Shown: positions 19,901 through 28,325, counted from the stretch's first letter. The stretch is 64,000 nt of DNA from Rhodopirellula sp. (GCA_002701385.1 NZVD01000071.1:32544-96543); one strand, 5' to 3'. Notes: generated by a model not told the origin, from the letters alone. Program-made: numbers and translations.

Positions 19901-20162
19901 GTGGAAAGAGAATGACCAGTAACAGGAAATATAACCAGCGACCTAGAGATCCAAGCGACCCATTGTCAACGAGCAGATATGCCCAATGGTCGATTAAAAA
20001 TGCGGAGCAAAGTAGTACTAAGCCTGCCAATGCCGATCGGCTAAGCATCGTTAGAAGATCGAGTAGCTTCCAACGCCGGCAATTGGATTGCAATACGTTA
20101 GCGATTTCACCTGCTTCCGCAGTTTCGCTGAGATCGTGTTGTGATAACGAGCCTGTGGCCAT
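16929..20162 (-). CDS. Large membrane protein with long acidic low-complexity region
   Basis: 1077 residues, not assigned to a characterised family. Two adjacent membrane helices lie near residues 40-62 and 72-95, and a third near 168-185, followed by an extracytoplasmic part with beta-rich Ig-like segments (IEPGEIEINYGATVTFSAKV, ~220-540). Residues ~551-958 are almost entirely Gly, Ser, Asn, Asp, Glu, Gln, Thr and Pro. The C-terminus is an ordered helical segment (YAKRATDLALKYLRD ... ITAEQLREMVARYEALQ) and a basic tail. The layout resembles the DUF4175-type proteins of planctomycetes and alphaproteobacteria, but I am not certain of the match. The repetitive region creates long false reading frames on the opposite strand. 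Confidence 0.8.
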   Translation of the reverse strand: MATGSLSQHDLSETAEAGEIANVLQSNCRRWKLLDLLTMLSRSALAGLVLLCSAFLIDHWAYLLVDNGSLGSLGRWLYFLLLVILFPPASIYFIGCSLRGRINPLYVAQQIEAISPEIRNSVSNYWQIKDSNYTHPSIAQSMEKQAYLDLDNERALDGADATTTSWWGYSSLASMAVTAIYFACMPNPSLQTMHRILIPWDDVQRPSEIIIDQIEPGEIEINYGATVTFSAKVDGISEGQPVHLITKSLDGTSARQKHLMMLNDNKYEFTLDEVPHGIQQSFRYWIEAGDPGGRTALSKQFKVQVIPAPSIRVTQVKTTRPAYTNLPASSSSTQFNLEALEGSRVQIHATANAAIDSAWLQLRTRDGGSQRQAMEVTDELTAASELELRVDSEQIPLYSGYQVFFKSKSGKTNPHAIEYSITTLQDLPPLIEFTQPASREVRNGPVELAANQTLQLEWQAYDPDFALSSVSMVITRQAHDDIRVELLEPPQSQEMQRRFNTKFTPTKLGLTPGTRITLYGEAADNRKTASNPRPNQSQSEHLVIHVTAPVDTPENPDEENGTDDGDMTQQPSDNMEDAPNEMGSEEGMAPDGGSNSSGEGETGGSSENPEEGGEPNNENGGSGGQGNPSEESNDGKGENAPADRGGPPSDTNDGNSDNDMPGDNNPESETGTDTGNAGTGESSNNSDSGESGNDSNAQDTADTGESIQSSDESVSGQSTGESGNQNNSGNTPEQEGGEDGAKSDDKHDGDIFDKLLDRLRDMQNQESTTGDTPSNEPPQTPPMNQGDENPTEQSSNEKPAATDGNSDSMQNVEGQPNTQTDSGKPKTGDPANQQADDASANPDAQGMNTKDPMKDPRNGDVGDSGEQVEDMGGSDTDTTQTGGPQQSEKSDMSAGDENNPNGEKVTDTPGTQESTDSPGATDQSAGAEANSQSGTGQQDAEQVDNLGLPEQIDESEEAQLEYAKRATDLALKYLRDHQDNPSDDLLEDLGITAEQLREMVARYEALQQDTTDAGKTVLSDTLKSLGLRPTTQSGIRQVKSNQQDVQGVRGSGALSGLPAHLQHRFKSFRTGTNVSDE

Positions 20163-20549
20163 GCAATCTGCCCAATAATTTCAATTGACTAGTACTACTT
20201 ATTATAGACGTCTATCGCGTTGTAAAGTTCCATTGTTTTTAGAACTTCAACGACTGAGCGGTCGATGAGGGACACGCCGACCAGATGTAGTGCTATTACT
20301 ATGAACTCGTAAAGAGTCTAAAGTACAATATTAGATAAGCACCACCTTTTATTTATCGGCTTATTTGTAGCTGTTTCTCCCTGACATTTATGCTATTCAT
20401 GTCTCGTCGACGGAGAAATTCGAGTCGTTCCAAAGCTATCGATGCTCGCGTCTCCTTAGCATAAGTCCGATTAGGGTAAAGCGTGTTGGCTTTATGATAG
20501 CCAACCTAAGCCGACTGATACACAACTCTGTAAGAATAGGTAATTTTCA
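20163..20549. other. Divergent intergenic region with three dyads, no gene seen
   Basis: This 387-base region separates the large membrane protein gene (minus) from the uxaA-like gene (plus), so it should contain both promoters. It holds a perfect palindrome ATAGACGTCTAT (20204-20215), overlapped on the minus strand by TATAAT; the inverted repeat AAGTTC...GAACTT (20225-20247); and GTTGGCT-N7-AGCCAAC (20485-20505), about 45 bases before the uxaA start. These are candidate operator sites. A 24-codon basic reading frame at 20390-20464 has no ribosome site and is not called. Confidence 0.55.
20485..20505 (+). promoter_or_regulatory. Inverted repeat upstream of uxaA-like gene
   Basis: GTTGGCT-N7-AGCCAAC, a perfect seven-base dyad 45 bases before the GTG start. 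It could be a repressor operator, as altronate/galactarate genes are usually controlled by sugar-acid-responsive repressors. The regulator is unknown. Confidence 0.45.
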
Positions 20550-22100
20550 GTGTCCGACAAAGTAGATTTCATTTATCTCGATGGAAATGACAATATTTGT
20601 GTAGCCACCAGAAATCTCTCCAAAGGTACAACATTGGATGTTGAGGGCCAGTCCTTTGAGTTACAGGAAGATATCCGTATCGGTCACAAAATAGCGATTC
20701 GGGAAATTGATTCCGAGACACCGGTTTACAAGTACGGTCAGCCGATTGGTCTGAGTACCGAACGTGTGACTCCGGGACAGTGGGTTCATGTTCACAATGT
20801 GAAGCATGTGGCACCGGAAACGGATTACGAAAAGGCGACGAATCATCCGGAGCCCTTGCCTCCAATCACCGATCGTACGTTTATGGGATTTCGTCGGCCT
20901 AATAATACAGCCGGGACTCGAAACTATATCGGAGTCCTGTCTTCAGTAAATTGCTCGGCCTCCGTGGCGAAGTACATTGCGCGTCATTTCGACCAGAGTA
21001 TTCTCAAAGATTATCCCAACGTGGATGGGATCGTGCCGTTTGTGCATGGAGAAGGTTGTGGAATGCAATTCGGCGGATTGAAGCATGAAATGTTAAATCG
21101 GGTATTAGGTGGGATCGCCCGACACCCTAACATCGGTGGCTATCTCATTGTTGGACTGGGCTGCGAGCAAAGCACGATTGGCTACTTGGTGGAAAGTCAA
21201 CGTCTTGTACAGATTGATGGAGTGGCGGATTCCAGTGGAGTGAAAACACCACCAGTGTTAAGTATGCAGGACCATGGGGGTACGATGGCGACCGTCGAGC
21301 TGGGTATTCAGCAAATCGCTAAATTGCTCCCTGCCGCCAATGACGTGAAACGAGAACCAATTCCCGTGAGCGAACTGACTGTCGGGTTGGAATGTGGTGG
21401 TTCAGATGGTAACTCCGGCGTAACCGCCAACCCAGCTGTCGGCATTGCCAGTGATTTACTGGTTGCCAGTGGGGGAACGGCGATGTTGTCCGAGATGCCT
21501 GAGGTTTATGGTGCAGAGCACCTATTGACGGCTCGTTCCAGATCGGTGGAAGTGGCCGATAAGTTACTTGAGCGGATTAAGTGGTGGGAATGGTATGCCG
21601 GAATATGGGGTGAGTCGATCAACAACAATCCTTCGGCTGGTAATAAAGAGGGAGGCCTGACTACGATTGCCGAGAAGTCATTGGGAGCTGTTGCCAAAGG
21701 TGGCTCTACGATTCTCGAAGCCGTCTATGAATACGCAGAGCAGGTTGATAAGAAAGGGTTTGTGTTAATGGATACGCCCGGTTTTGATCCTCCCAGCGTC
21801 ACCGGAATGGTAGCCGGTGGTGCTAATGTTGTCGTGTTTACCACGGGTCGTGGAAGTTGTTTTGGATGTAAACCCACTCCATCAATCAAGGTTGCCACCA
21901 ATACTCCGATGTATGAACGCATGATTGATGACATGGATATTAATGCGGGAACCGTACTGACCGGCAAGACGGTTCAGGAATTGGGACGTGATATCTATGA
22001 AGAGATTATTGAAGTGGCCAGTGGCAAGAAAACCAAAAGTGAAATCCATGGAATTGGAGACGAGGAGTTTGTCCCCTGGACGTTAGGAGCTCAGCTCTAA
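20550..22100 (+). CDS. uxaA: UxaA-family altronate/galactarate dehydratase
   Basis: 516 residues, close to the ~495-525 of UxaA/GarD enzymes. Residues ~10-80 form the N-terminal SAF domain. The catalytic part follows, with GFRRPNNTAGTRNYIGVLSS (~112-131), the FVHGEGCGMQFG motif (~163-174), LECGGSDGNSGVTANPAVG (~278-296) and FTTGRGSCFGCKPTPSIKV (~430-448). The cysteines in these motifs are the metal ligands expected in this iron-dependent family. The enzyme should dehydrate a sugar acid (altronate, galactarate or similar) to a keto-deoxy acid. The GTG start is preceded by ATAGG. No other uronate genes are adjacent, so substrate choice is uncertain. Confidence 0.88.
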   Translation: MSDKVDFIYLDGNDNICVATRNLSKGTTLDVEGQSFELQEDIRIGHKIAIREIDSETPVYKYGQPIGLSTERVTPGQWVHVHNVKHVAPETDYEKATNHPEPLPPITDRTFMGFRRPNNTAGTRNYIGVLSSVNCSASVAKYIARHFDQSILKDYPNVDGIVPFVHGEGCGMQFGGLKHEMLNRVLGGIARHPNIGGYLIVGLGCEQSTIGYLVESQRLVQIDGVADSSGVKTPPVLSMQDHGGTMATVELGIQQIAKLLPAANDVKREPIPVSELTVGLECGGSDGNSGVTANPAVGIASDLLVASGGTAMLSEMPEVYGAEHLLTARSRSVEVADKLLERIKWWEWYAGIWGESINNNPSAGNKEGGLTTIAEKSLGAVAKGGSTILEAVYEYAEQVDKKGFVLMDTPGFDPPSVTGMVAGGANVVVFTTGRGSCFGCKPTPSIKVATNTPMYERMIDDMDINAGTVLTGKTVQELGRDIYEEIIEVASGKKTKSEIHGIGDEEFVPWTLGAQL

Positions 22101-22125
22101 TCTCTTTCCGGGGCATCGCCAGACC

Positions 22126-23184
22126 ATGTCAGGTTTACTTAAGATCATCGATGGGAGCTCCCGATCGCCACTGATCTGGTTCGTGCATTGCCTATTACGT
22201 TTACTCTCGCTTCCGTATCGTCTGGTGATTTACTGGCGAAATGCCCGTTTTGATAAAGGACATCGTGTTACTCGCGTTTCTGTGCCAGTCATTAGTATTG
22301 GCAATCTTACGACCGGAGGTACCGGGAAGACCCCGATGGTGAAATATGTAGCTCAGTGGCTACGTGATTGTGGACTGCGAGTGACTTTGTTGAGCCGTGG
22401 CTATCGCGCCGAAGCTGACCAGCCCAATGACGAGGCCTTGGAATTAGAAAGACGCCTACCGGATGTCCCTCACCTACAGAATCCAAATCGAGTTGAATCT
22501 GCTCAGGTGGCGATCGAAGAGTTTGCTGCTCAAATTTTGCTACTTGATGATGGTTTTCAACACCGTTTTCTTGAACGAGATCTGGATATCGTCTTGATTG
22601 ATGCCACTTGCCCCTTTGGGTACGGACGGCTACTGCCAGCAGGTTTGTTAAGAGAGCCAGTTACCGCATTGAATCGAGCCGACGTGGCTATCATTACCAG
22701 AACAGATCGTGTTTCCGCTGAGGATGTTCAGCAGATTCGACAGCAGATTGGGTCCGTTAATAATGACCTACCGATCATTGAATTTGGCCATGCCATCGAT
22801 GGACTGGAAAATTACAGTGGCGAATTGGTCGACTGTGAACATCTTCAAGGTGAAAGGGTCTTAGTTTTTTCAGGTATCGGAAATCATCAGGCATTCAAAG
22901 CACTGTTAGAAAGCCGGAAGTACGATATTGTCTGTGATATCGAGTTTGCTGATCACTACCATTATGATCGCACAGATATTGAGAGGATTTGCCAGCGGGC
23001 TCAGGAACATTCAGCCAGTACCGTAATCTGTACAATGAAGGATCTGGTCAAGATACAGGTGGATCAACTTGGTGAATTTCCTTTATGGGCTTTAGCTGTA
23101 AGTTTGGAGCCAACGGCGGAGAAAGCAGATCTGGATATGGCGTTAGGTAAGATTGTGGATTTAGTAGGACCGGACGAGTTATAG
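22126..23184 (+). CDS. lpxK: Tetraacyldisaccharide 4'-kinase
   Basis: Membrane-associated kinase that phosphorylates the 4' position of lipid A disaccharide. The N-terminus has the family's hydrophobic/amphipathic helix (SPLIWFVHCLLRLLSLPYRL), then the P-loop GNLTTGGTGKTP at residues ~59-70, LLSRGYRAE (~92-100), LLDDGFQHRFLERDLDIVLID (~142-162) and PAGLLREP (~172-179). Length 352 is usual. Its presence implies a lipid A-containing outer membrane, as is known for planctomycetes. The stop codon directly abuts the ATG of the SDR gene, so the two are translated as one unit. Confidence 0.94.
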   Translation: MSGLLKIIDGSSRSPLIWFVHCLLRLLSLPYRLVIYWRNARFDKGHRVTRVSVPVISIGNLTTGGTGKTPMVKYVAQWLRDCGLRVTLLSRGYRAEADQPNDEALELERRLPDVPHLQNPNRVESAQVAIEEFAAQILLLDDGFQHRFLERDLDIVLIDATCPFGYGRLLPAGLLREPVTALNRADVAIITRTDRVSAEDVQQIRQQIGSVNNDLPIIEFGHAIDGLENYSGELVDCEHLQGERVLVFSGIGNHQAFKALLESRKYDIVCDIEFADHYHYDRTDIERICQRAQEHSASTVICTMKDLVKIQVDQLGEFPLWALAVSLEPTAEKADLDMALGKIVDLVGPDEL

Positions 23185-23928
23185 ATGCCAGAAGCAGTAA
23201 TTATTATCGGAGCCACTTCGGATATAGCGCGGGCAACCGCTATGGAGCTCTCGCAGGAATATGATCTGATTCTTGTTGGCCGTAATGAAGTCGAATTGGA
23301 AGCGATAGCTAATGATCTGGCTATTCGATTCGATTGCAATGTGACCACACGGCCATTTAACGCTCGGGATTTATCTACCCATCAGGATTTAATTAGTGAT
23401 TGTTTTGAGCAAGCTGAGTTGATTGCCGGAGCGATAGTGTGCCATGGCTTCCTACCAGAGCAAACTCAAGCTCAACGGGAATGGGATTTGGCGCATAAAA
23501 CACTGGAAGTCAACTTCACGTCATGCGTTTCTATTTTGGAACCACTGATGGCTCGGTTTGAAGAACAGCAATATGGTTTCTTGGCGGTGATTTCATCCGT
23601 AGCTGGTGATCGAGGTCGTCAAAGCAATTACATCTATGGAGCAGCCAAGGGAGGGCTGACGACTTACTTACAAGGCTTGCGAAACCGAGGATTCAAATCG
23701 GGAGTCCATGTGATGACGGTGAAACCCGGATTTGTCTCAACGGCGATGACTGTTGGAATCGTTGATCCAAAGTCTCCTTTAGTGGCAACCCCGGGACAGG
23801 TGGCTCGAGACATTTATCGAGGTATTAGGAAACGAAAGAATGTGATTTATTCACGTTGGTTCTGGCGGTACATCATGTTGATTATTCGTGCGATTCCCGA
23901 ATGGATTTTCAAACGGTTAGGCCTCTAA
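23185..23928 (+). CDS. SDR-family oxidoreductase
   Basis: A short-chain dehydrogenase of 247 residues. The cofactor motif reads IIIGATSDIARATA at residues ~5-18 (G-x-T-S-x-I-A in place of the more usual G-x3-G-x-G), followed by LVGRN. The catalytic triad is VISSVAGDRG with Ser (~131) and YGAAK (~150-154). The closest general resemblance is to the DprE2-like or 'various substrate specificity' SDRs. The start codon immediately follows the lpxK stop, suggesting an envelope or lipid role, but that is inference from position. A hydrophobic C-terminal segment (YIMLIIRAIPEWIFKRLGL) could contact membrane. Confidence 0.87.
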   Translation: MPEAVIIIGATSDIARATAMELSQEYDLILVGRNEVELEAIANDLAIRFDCNVTTRPFNARDLSTHQDLISDCFEQAELIAGAIVCHGFLPEQTQAQREWDLAHKTLEVNFTSCVSILEPLMARFEEQQYGFLAVISSVAGDRGRQSNYIYGAAKGGLTTYLQGLRNRGFKSGVHVMTVKPGFVSTAMTVGIVDPKSPLVATPGQVARDIYRGIRKRKNVIYSRWFWRYIMLIIRAIPEWIFKRLGL

Positions 23929-23971
23929 CTAGCCTATCGCAAGCGCAGGGTACCCGCTCTATAATGACGCT

Positions 23972-25081
23972 ATGTCTGTGACCATTGAGCCTGTCGAAAT
24001 ACGTTCGCCTGAAGACCCTGCGTTAGAGCAGCTGTGTCAGCAGCTTCGTGAATTGTCAGACGCCTTGGACTTTCAGGATGAAAACGGGCAGTCTCCATGG
24101 CCTCAAAGGCAGCTCGATCTTTGCGCCCAGTATGGCGTTTTTCGCTGGTTTTTGGACGAAGAATTTGGTGGTCTTGGTTGGAGTGACCGCGAGCTTACCG
24201 AAGGCTATCTGGCTCTCAGCTCAGCCTGTCAAACAACCACATTTATAATCACACAGCGGACTGGCGCTTGTCGCCGTATCGCTTTGAGCGGTAACGCGTT
24301 TGCTCGCGAGCAGTTGATCGCACCACTACTTAATGGATCCCAGTTTTCAACAGTCGGTATATCTCATTTAACGACAAGCCGACGCCACTTAGCCAATCCG
24401 GTGTTAGCCGCAGAAGAAACAGACTCTGGTTTCATTCTTAATGGATTTAGTCCTTGGGTGACCGGTGGTATCCACGCTGACACAATTGTTGTCGGCGCTG
24501 AGTTAGAGGATGGTCGGCAAATTTTAACCGTCGTACCTACGGATGTCTCAGGCGTCCACGCAGAAACGCCAGCAGACTTGGTGGCCTTATCTGGAAGTCA
24601 TACCGGAAAGGTCTCCTTTACGGACGTGCATGTTGATGCAAAGTGGTTATTGGCCGGTCCCATTGAAAATGTGATGGCAGCCGGAATCGGAGCTCGCACT
24701 GGTGGGTTACAAACGTCCACTTTGGCATTGGGCTTATCCGGCGCTGCCATAGAATTCATCTTTTCGGAAGCGGAAAAGCGTCCTGATTTACTACCGCCTG
24801 CCCAGGCATTGCGACAGGAACGGGAGTCACTGAAACAGATTCTGCTTCAGTCGGCATCCGGGGACGAGTCCTGTGGGACGGAAACACTCAGGCAACACTG
24901 TAACAGTCTGGTTCTGCGTTCCACTCAGGCAGCCTTATCAGCGGCGAAAGGGATGGGGTTTGTAACCGGACATCCGGTTGGAAGATGGTGTCGTGAAGCC
25001 TTGTTCTTCATGGTTTGGAGCTGCCCACAACCAGTCGTCAATGCTCAGCTTTGTCAGCTGGCAGGAATTTCGGTGGAGTAA
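23972..25081 (+). CDS. Acyl-CoA dehydrogenase-like flavoprotein
   Basis: 369 residues with the acyl-CoA dehydrogenase N-terminal, middle and C-terminal arrangement. The flavin/substrate region is FSTVGISHLTTSRRHLANPVL (~124-144), followed by GFILNGFSPWVTGGIHAD (~152-169) and VSFTDVHVDAKWLLAG (~212-227). The catalytic glutamate could not be placed with confidence. TATAAT at 23960-23965 lies six bases before the ATG, and no ribosome site is visible. The mRNA may therefore be leaderless. It is followed after 12 bases by cysC. Substrate unknown. Confidence 0.82.
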   Translation: MSVTIEPVEIRSPEDPALEQLCQQLRELSDALDFQDENGQSPWPQRQLDLCAQYGVFRWFLDEEFGGLGWSDRELTEGYLALSSACQTTTFIITQRTGACRRIALSGNAFAREQLIAPLLNGSQFSTVGISHLTTSRRHLANPVLAAEETDSGFILNGFSPWVTGGIHADTIVVGAELEDGRQILTVVPTDVSGVHAETPADLVALSGSHTGKVSFTDVHVDAKWLLAGPIENVMAAGIGARTGGLQTSTLALGLSGAAIEFIFSEAEKRPDLLPPAQALRQERESLKQILLQSASGDESCGTETLRQHCNSLVLRSTQAALSAAKGMGFVTGHPVGRWCREALFFMVWSCPQPVVNAQLCQLAGISVE

Positions 25082-25093
25082 GGGAACAACTGG

Positions 25094-25753
25094 ATGGAAG
25101 AAACACATATTACCTGGCATGAACACTCAGTATCACGCGAACAACGGGAAAGCCTCAATGGGCATCGCGGTTGTGTGGTATGGTTCACCGGATTGAGCGG
25201 TTGTGGGAAAAGCACAGTCGCCAATGTCGTGGATCAAAAACTTCATGCACGCGGGATCCACACCACTGTGCTCGACGGAGATAATGTACGTCACGGATTA
25301 AATGCCAGCCCCCAGATCTTAGAGTCGCTTGGTCAAGAGTATGCAAAACGATTCGGCTTAGGATTCTCAGCAGAAGATCGGCAGGAAAATATTCGCCGAG
25401 TCGGCGCAGTGACCGAGTTGTTTGCTGCTTCAGGATTAATTACGTTAGTAGCGTTTGTGAGTCCCTATCGTCAAGATAGAGCGAGTGTACGGGAACGCGT
25501 GGAGGCAGCACGGGCCGGTGATTTCGTAGAAGTCTTTATGGATACTCCATTGGAAGTCTGTGAATCCCGCGACCCAAAGGGTCTTTATCAAAAGGCACGT
25601 ACAGGTGAAATCAAAGGGATGACTGGCATCGACGCTCCATACGAAGCTCCGGAGGCACCAGAAGTTCACCTTCAGGGTGGAGATCAAACACCGGATGTCT
25701 TAGCCGATCAGGTTATCGCTCATTTAGTATCAGTCGGCATCATTCACAACTAG
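25094..25753 (+). CDS. cysC: Adenylyl-sulfate kinase
   Basis: Phosphorylates adenosine 5'-phosphosulfate to PAPS. The P-loop is FTGLSGCGKST at residues ~33-43, then LDGDNVRHGLN (~63-73), IRRVGAV (~103-109) and the substrate motifs VSPYRQDR and DPKGLYQKARTGEIKGMTGID. Compared with the E. coli enzyme there is an insertion of about 16 residues between HGLN and LGFS (residues ~74-89). The active-site residues themselves are intact. AAGGGA lies nine bases before the ATG. No cysD/cysN are in the window, so the enzyme may serve sulfation as well as sulfate assimilation. Confidence 0.93.
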   Translation: MEETHITWHEHSVSREQRESLNGHRGCVVWFTGLSGCGKSTVANVVDQKLHARGIHTTVLDGDNVRHGLNASPQILESLGQEYAKRFGLGFSAEDRQENIRRVGAVTELFAASGLITLVAFVSPYRQDRASVRERVEAARAGDFVEVFMDTPLEVCESRDPKGLYQKARTGEIKGMTGIDAPYEAPEAPEVHLQGGDQTPDVLADQVIAHLVSVGIIHN

Positions 25754-25823
25754 GACATATCCTACCCAAGTGTGTGAACGCTCTGCCTTGCAACTTAAAA
25801 GCTCTTAACAGAAGGAATGAATC

Positions 25824-26291
25824 ATGGCGATTTTAGAAGGACAGCCTGCACCGGAGTTTTCGTTGCCGGACAAAGATGGGAATCAGATCTCGCTGGAAGG
25901 ACTGAAGGGGAAAAATGTCGTCGTCTATTTCTATCCCAAAGATGATACTCCGGGGTGTACCAAACAGGCACAGGGCTTTCGTGATTTGAATCCACAGTTT
26001 GAAGCATTGAATACTGTCGTACTTGGCGTCAGCCCCGACGGTGCGAAGTCGCATGATGACTTCATTTGTAAATATGACCTTCCATTTACGCTGCTTTGTG
26101 ATGAACAAAAGGCAGTCTTACCCGCCTATGATGCCTGGGGTGAAAAAACTCGGTTTGGGAAAACCTCAATGGGAGTCATTCGATCCACCGTATTGATTGA
26201 CAGCGAAGGTGTTGTAAAGAAACATTGGGCTTCTGTTAAAGATGCAGGAGCTCATCCTCAGGAAGTATTGGACGTGATTTCCGAAGCATAA
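25824..26291 (+). CDS. bcp: Peroxiredoxin, Bcp/PrxQ type lacking the usual resolving cysteine
   Basis: 155 residues, a thiol peroxidase reducing hydrogen and organic peroxides. The peroxidatic cysteine is Cys45 in DDTPGCTKQAQGFRD. In E. coli Bcp the resolving cysteine is five residues later (C-T-x-x-A-C); here that residue is Gln50, so the protein is of the 1-Cys pattern or resolves through another cysteine (candidates in DDFICKYD and FTLLCDEQ). The WGEK motif and the C-terminal STVLIDSEGVV segment are normal. An AAGGA ribosome site precedes the ATG. Confidence 0.93.
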   Translation: MAILEGQPAPEFSLPDKDGNQISLEGLKGKNVVVYFYPKDDTPGCTKQAQGFRDLNPQFEALNTVVLGVSPDGAKSHDDFICKYDLPFTLLCDEQKAVLPAYDAWGEKTRFGKTSMGVIRSTVLIDSEGVVKKHWASVKDAGAHPQEVLDVISEA

Positions 26292-26364
26292 CGCAATGGC
26301 TCAACTTGTGTGATAAAATCGCATCAGAAGAATTCAGATTTACTTTTGTAAGAGAAATAGATTT

Positions 26365-28314
26365 ATGAAATCGTTAAAAGGTTTAGGGACTGTTAGCGTG
26401 CTAATGTTGACAGCCTTCATCACCAAAGCTGCATTGGCAGAAGTACCGTTAAACGGCCTGACTGAAGCAGAGAAACGTAGTGGCTGGGAAGTATTGTTTG
26501 ATGGTAAGTCGACAGACGGCTGGAGAAACTACAAGAAAGAAGGCGTGAGTGACGGCTGGCAAGTCAAAGATGGCGCGTTGGTGCGTGTAGCCGGCGGTGC
26601 CGGAGATATTATTACCGAAGGAAAGTACGAATATTTTGAGCTGTTTCTGGAGTATAAGATCTCCAAAGGTGGCAACAGTGGCATCATGTTCCACGTGACC
26701 GAAGAGTATAACGCTCCTTGGCAGACCGGACCGGAGATTCAGGTTCAGGACAACGTCGACGGTCATGACCCTCAAAAAGCGGGCTGGCTTTATCAGTTAT
26801 ATAAACCCAAGAAGCCAGCTTGGGCGAAGATGTTTGAGGAACAGGTCGGATTCAAAGGAATCGATATGGACGATGCGACTCGTCCAGCCGGCCAATGGAA
26901 TTTGGTTTACTTGCGAATTGGCCCCAAGAACTGTGAAGTACAGGTCAATGGAGTCCATTACTACTACTTCAATGTAGGAAGTCCTGAGTGGAATGGTTTG
27001 GTCGCTAAAAGCAAGTTCGCCAAATATCCTAATTTTGGGAAGGCCGGAAAAGGGCACCTCTGCCTACAGGACCACGGTAATCTGGTCTCTTATCGGAATA
27101 TCAAAATTCGTGAAATTGAAGAAGGTAAAACGCCTTCCATCGCGGATAAAGAAATCACGCTCAATGCCGTCGAGGCATTCCCTGGTTTAACCTGGGAAGA
27201 TTTCGAAGGAGTGGATGAAGATGGAAAAATTCAGGTCATGCGTCCGGTCGAGTTGATTCATCCTGGAGACGGATCGAACCGACTGTTTGCACTGGACCAG
27301 CGTGGGCGAATCTACTCTATCGATGCGACAGGCAAAGACAAAGAAGCAAAGATTGTTGTGGACTTTCAGGATCGTGTTCAGGCGCATGATGCGGCCAATA
27401 ACGTGAATGAAGAAGGGGCGTTAGGCATGGCCATTCACCCTGACTATGCCAACAACGGTCAGATCTTCGTTTACTACTCGTCAAATAAATCCAATCTCAA
27501 AGATGGACGTACCTCGTACTTGTCCCGCTTTACGGTCGATACGAAGACTGGAGTTGGTAAAGCCTCAAGTGAAGCCATTATCATGACCATTCCCCAGCCG
27601 TTTTCGAATCACAATGGTGGTCCGATGACGTTTGGCAATGATGGCCTGTTGTATATCGGAATGGGTGACGGAGGTGGACGTAACGATCCCACCGGCGAAG
27701 GACAGGACTTGAGTTCCTGGATGGGATCTATCCTACGAATCGATGTTGATAAACCGACAGCGGCGCGACGTTACAGCATTCCTGCCGACAACCCGTTTGT
27801 CGATGTGAAGGGAGCGAAGCCGGAGATTTATGCATACGGCATTCGTAACCCCTGGAGAATCGCGAATGATCCTGAGACAGGAACGATCTGGATTGGGGAT
27901 GTTGGTCAGGACCAGTGGGAAGAAGTGAACATCCTTGAGAAGGGCGCTAACTATGGTTGGAGTGCTCGGGAAGGGAGTTACCAATTTGGTAATGCCCCAG
28001 TGGATCCGAAGCTGGAAGTGACAGACCCAATTTTTGAATATGATCATCAAATCGGTAAATCGATCACCGGTGGATATGTCTATCGTGGTAAGGAGATTCC
28101 TGAACTACAGGGTGCATATCTTTATGCAGATTATATTTCCGGCCGTATTTGGGCGTTGAAGTATGATCTCAAAAACAAGAAGGTTGTTTCGAATATCGAA
28201 ATCAAAGCCTCGGGCACTCCGGTGATGGCCTTTGGATTAGGAGTTGACGGTGAGATTTATTACACCGTTGGAGCTGCCAGTGGTCGCTGTATTTATAAGT
28301 TCGAACGACCCTAA
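26365..28314 (+). CDS. Secreted DUF1080 domain fused to PQQ-dependent sugar dehydrogenase-like propeller
   Basis: 649 residues. The signal peptide ends near AALA (residue ~25). Residues ~35-250 are a DUF1080 / 3-keto-disaccharide hydrolase-type concanavalin-like domain (GWEVLFDGKSTDGWRNY, GGNSGIMFHV, GPEIQVQDN). Residues ~265-649 are a GSDH/sorbosone dehydrogenase propeller, with DRVQAHDAANNVNEEGALGMAIHPDYANNG-type start, PFSNHNGGPMTFGNDGLLYIGMGDGG (~410-435, including the catalytic histidine region), YGIRNPWRI and ITGGYVYRG. It probably acts on carbohydrates outside the cytoplasm. Whether it binds PQQ is not settled by sequence reading alone. It is 12 bases from the carbon-nitrogen hydrolase gene. 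Confidence 0.88.
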   Translation: MKSLKGLGTVSVLMLTAFITKAALAEVPLNGLTEAEKRSGWEVLFDGKSTDGWRNYKKEGVSDGWQVKDGALVRVAGGAGDIITEGKYEYFELFLEYKISKGGNSGIMFHVTEEYNAPWQTGPEIQVQDNVDGHDPQKAGWLYQLYKPKKPAWAKMFEEQVGFKGIDMDDATRPAGQWNLVYLRIGPKNCEVQVNGVHYYYFNVGSPEWNGLVAKSKFAKYPNFGKAGKGHLCLQDHGNLVSYRNIKIREIEEGKTPSIADKEITLNAVEAFPGLTWEDFEGVDEDGKIQVMRPVELIHPGDGSNRLFALDQRGRIYSIDATGKDKEAKIVVDFQDRVQAHDAANNVNEEGALGMAIHPDYANNGQIFVYYSSNKSNLKDGRTSYLSRFTVDTKTGVGKASSEAIIMTIPQPFSNHNGGPMTFGNDGLLYIGMGDGGGRNDPTGEGQDLSSWMGSILRIDVDKPTAARRYSIPADNPFVDVKGAKPEIYAYGIRNPWRIANDPETGTIWIGDVGQDQWEEVNILEKGANYGWSAREGSYQFGNAPVDPKLEVTDPIFEYDHQIGKSITGGYVYRGKEIPELQGAYLYADYISGRIWALKYDLKNKKVVSNIEIKASGTPVMAFGLGVDGEIYYTVGAASGRCIYKFERP

Positions 28315-28325
28315 GGAATGTCTTC

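Noticed and set aside
20390..20464. 24-codon basic reading frame in the divergent region
   Set aside because: No ribosome site, very short and arginine-rich by chance; nothing else supports it.
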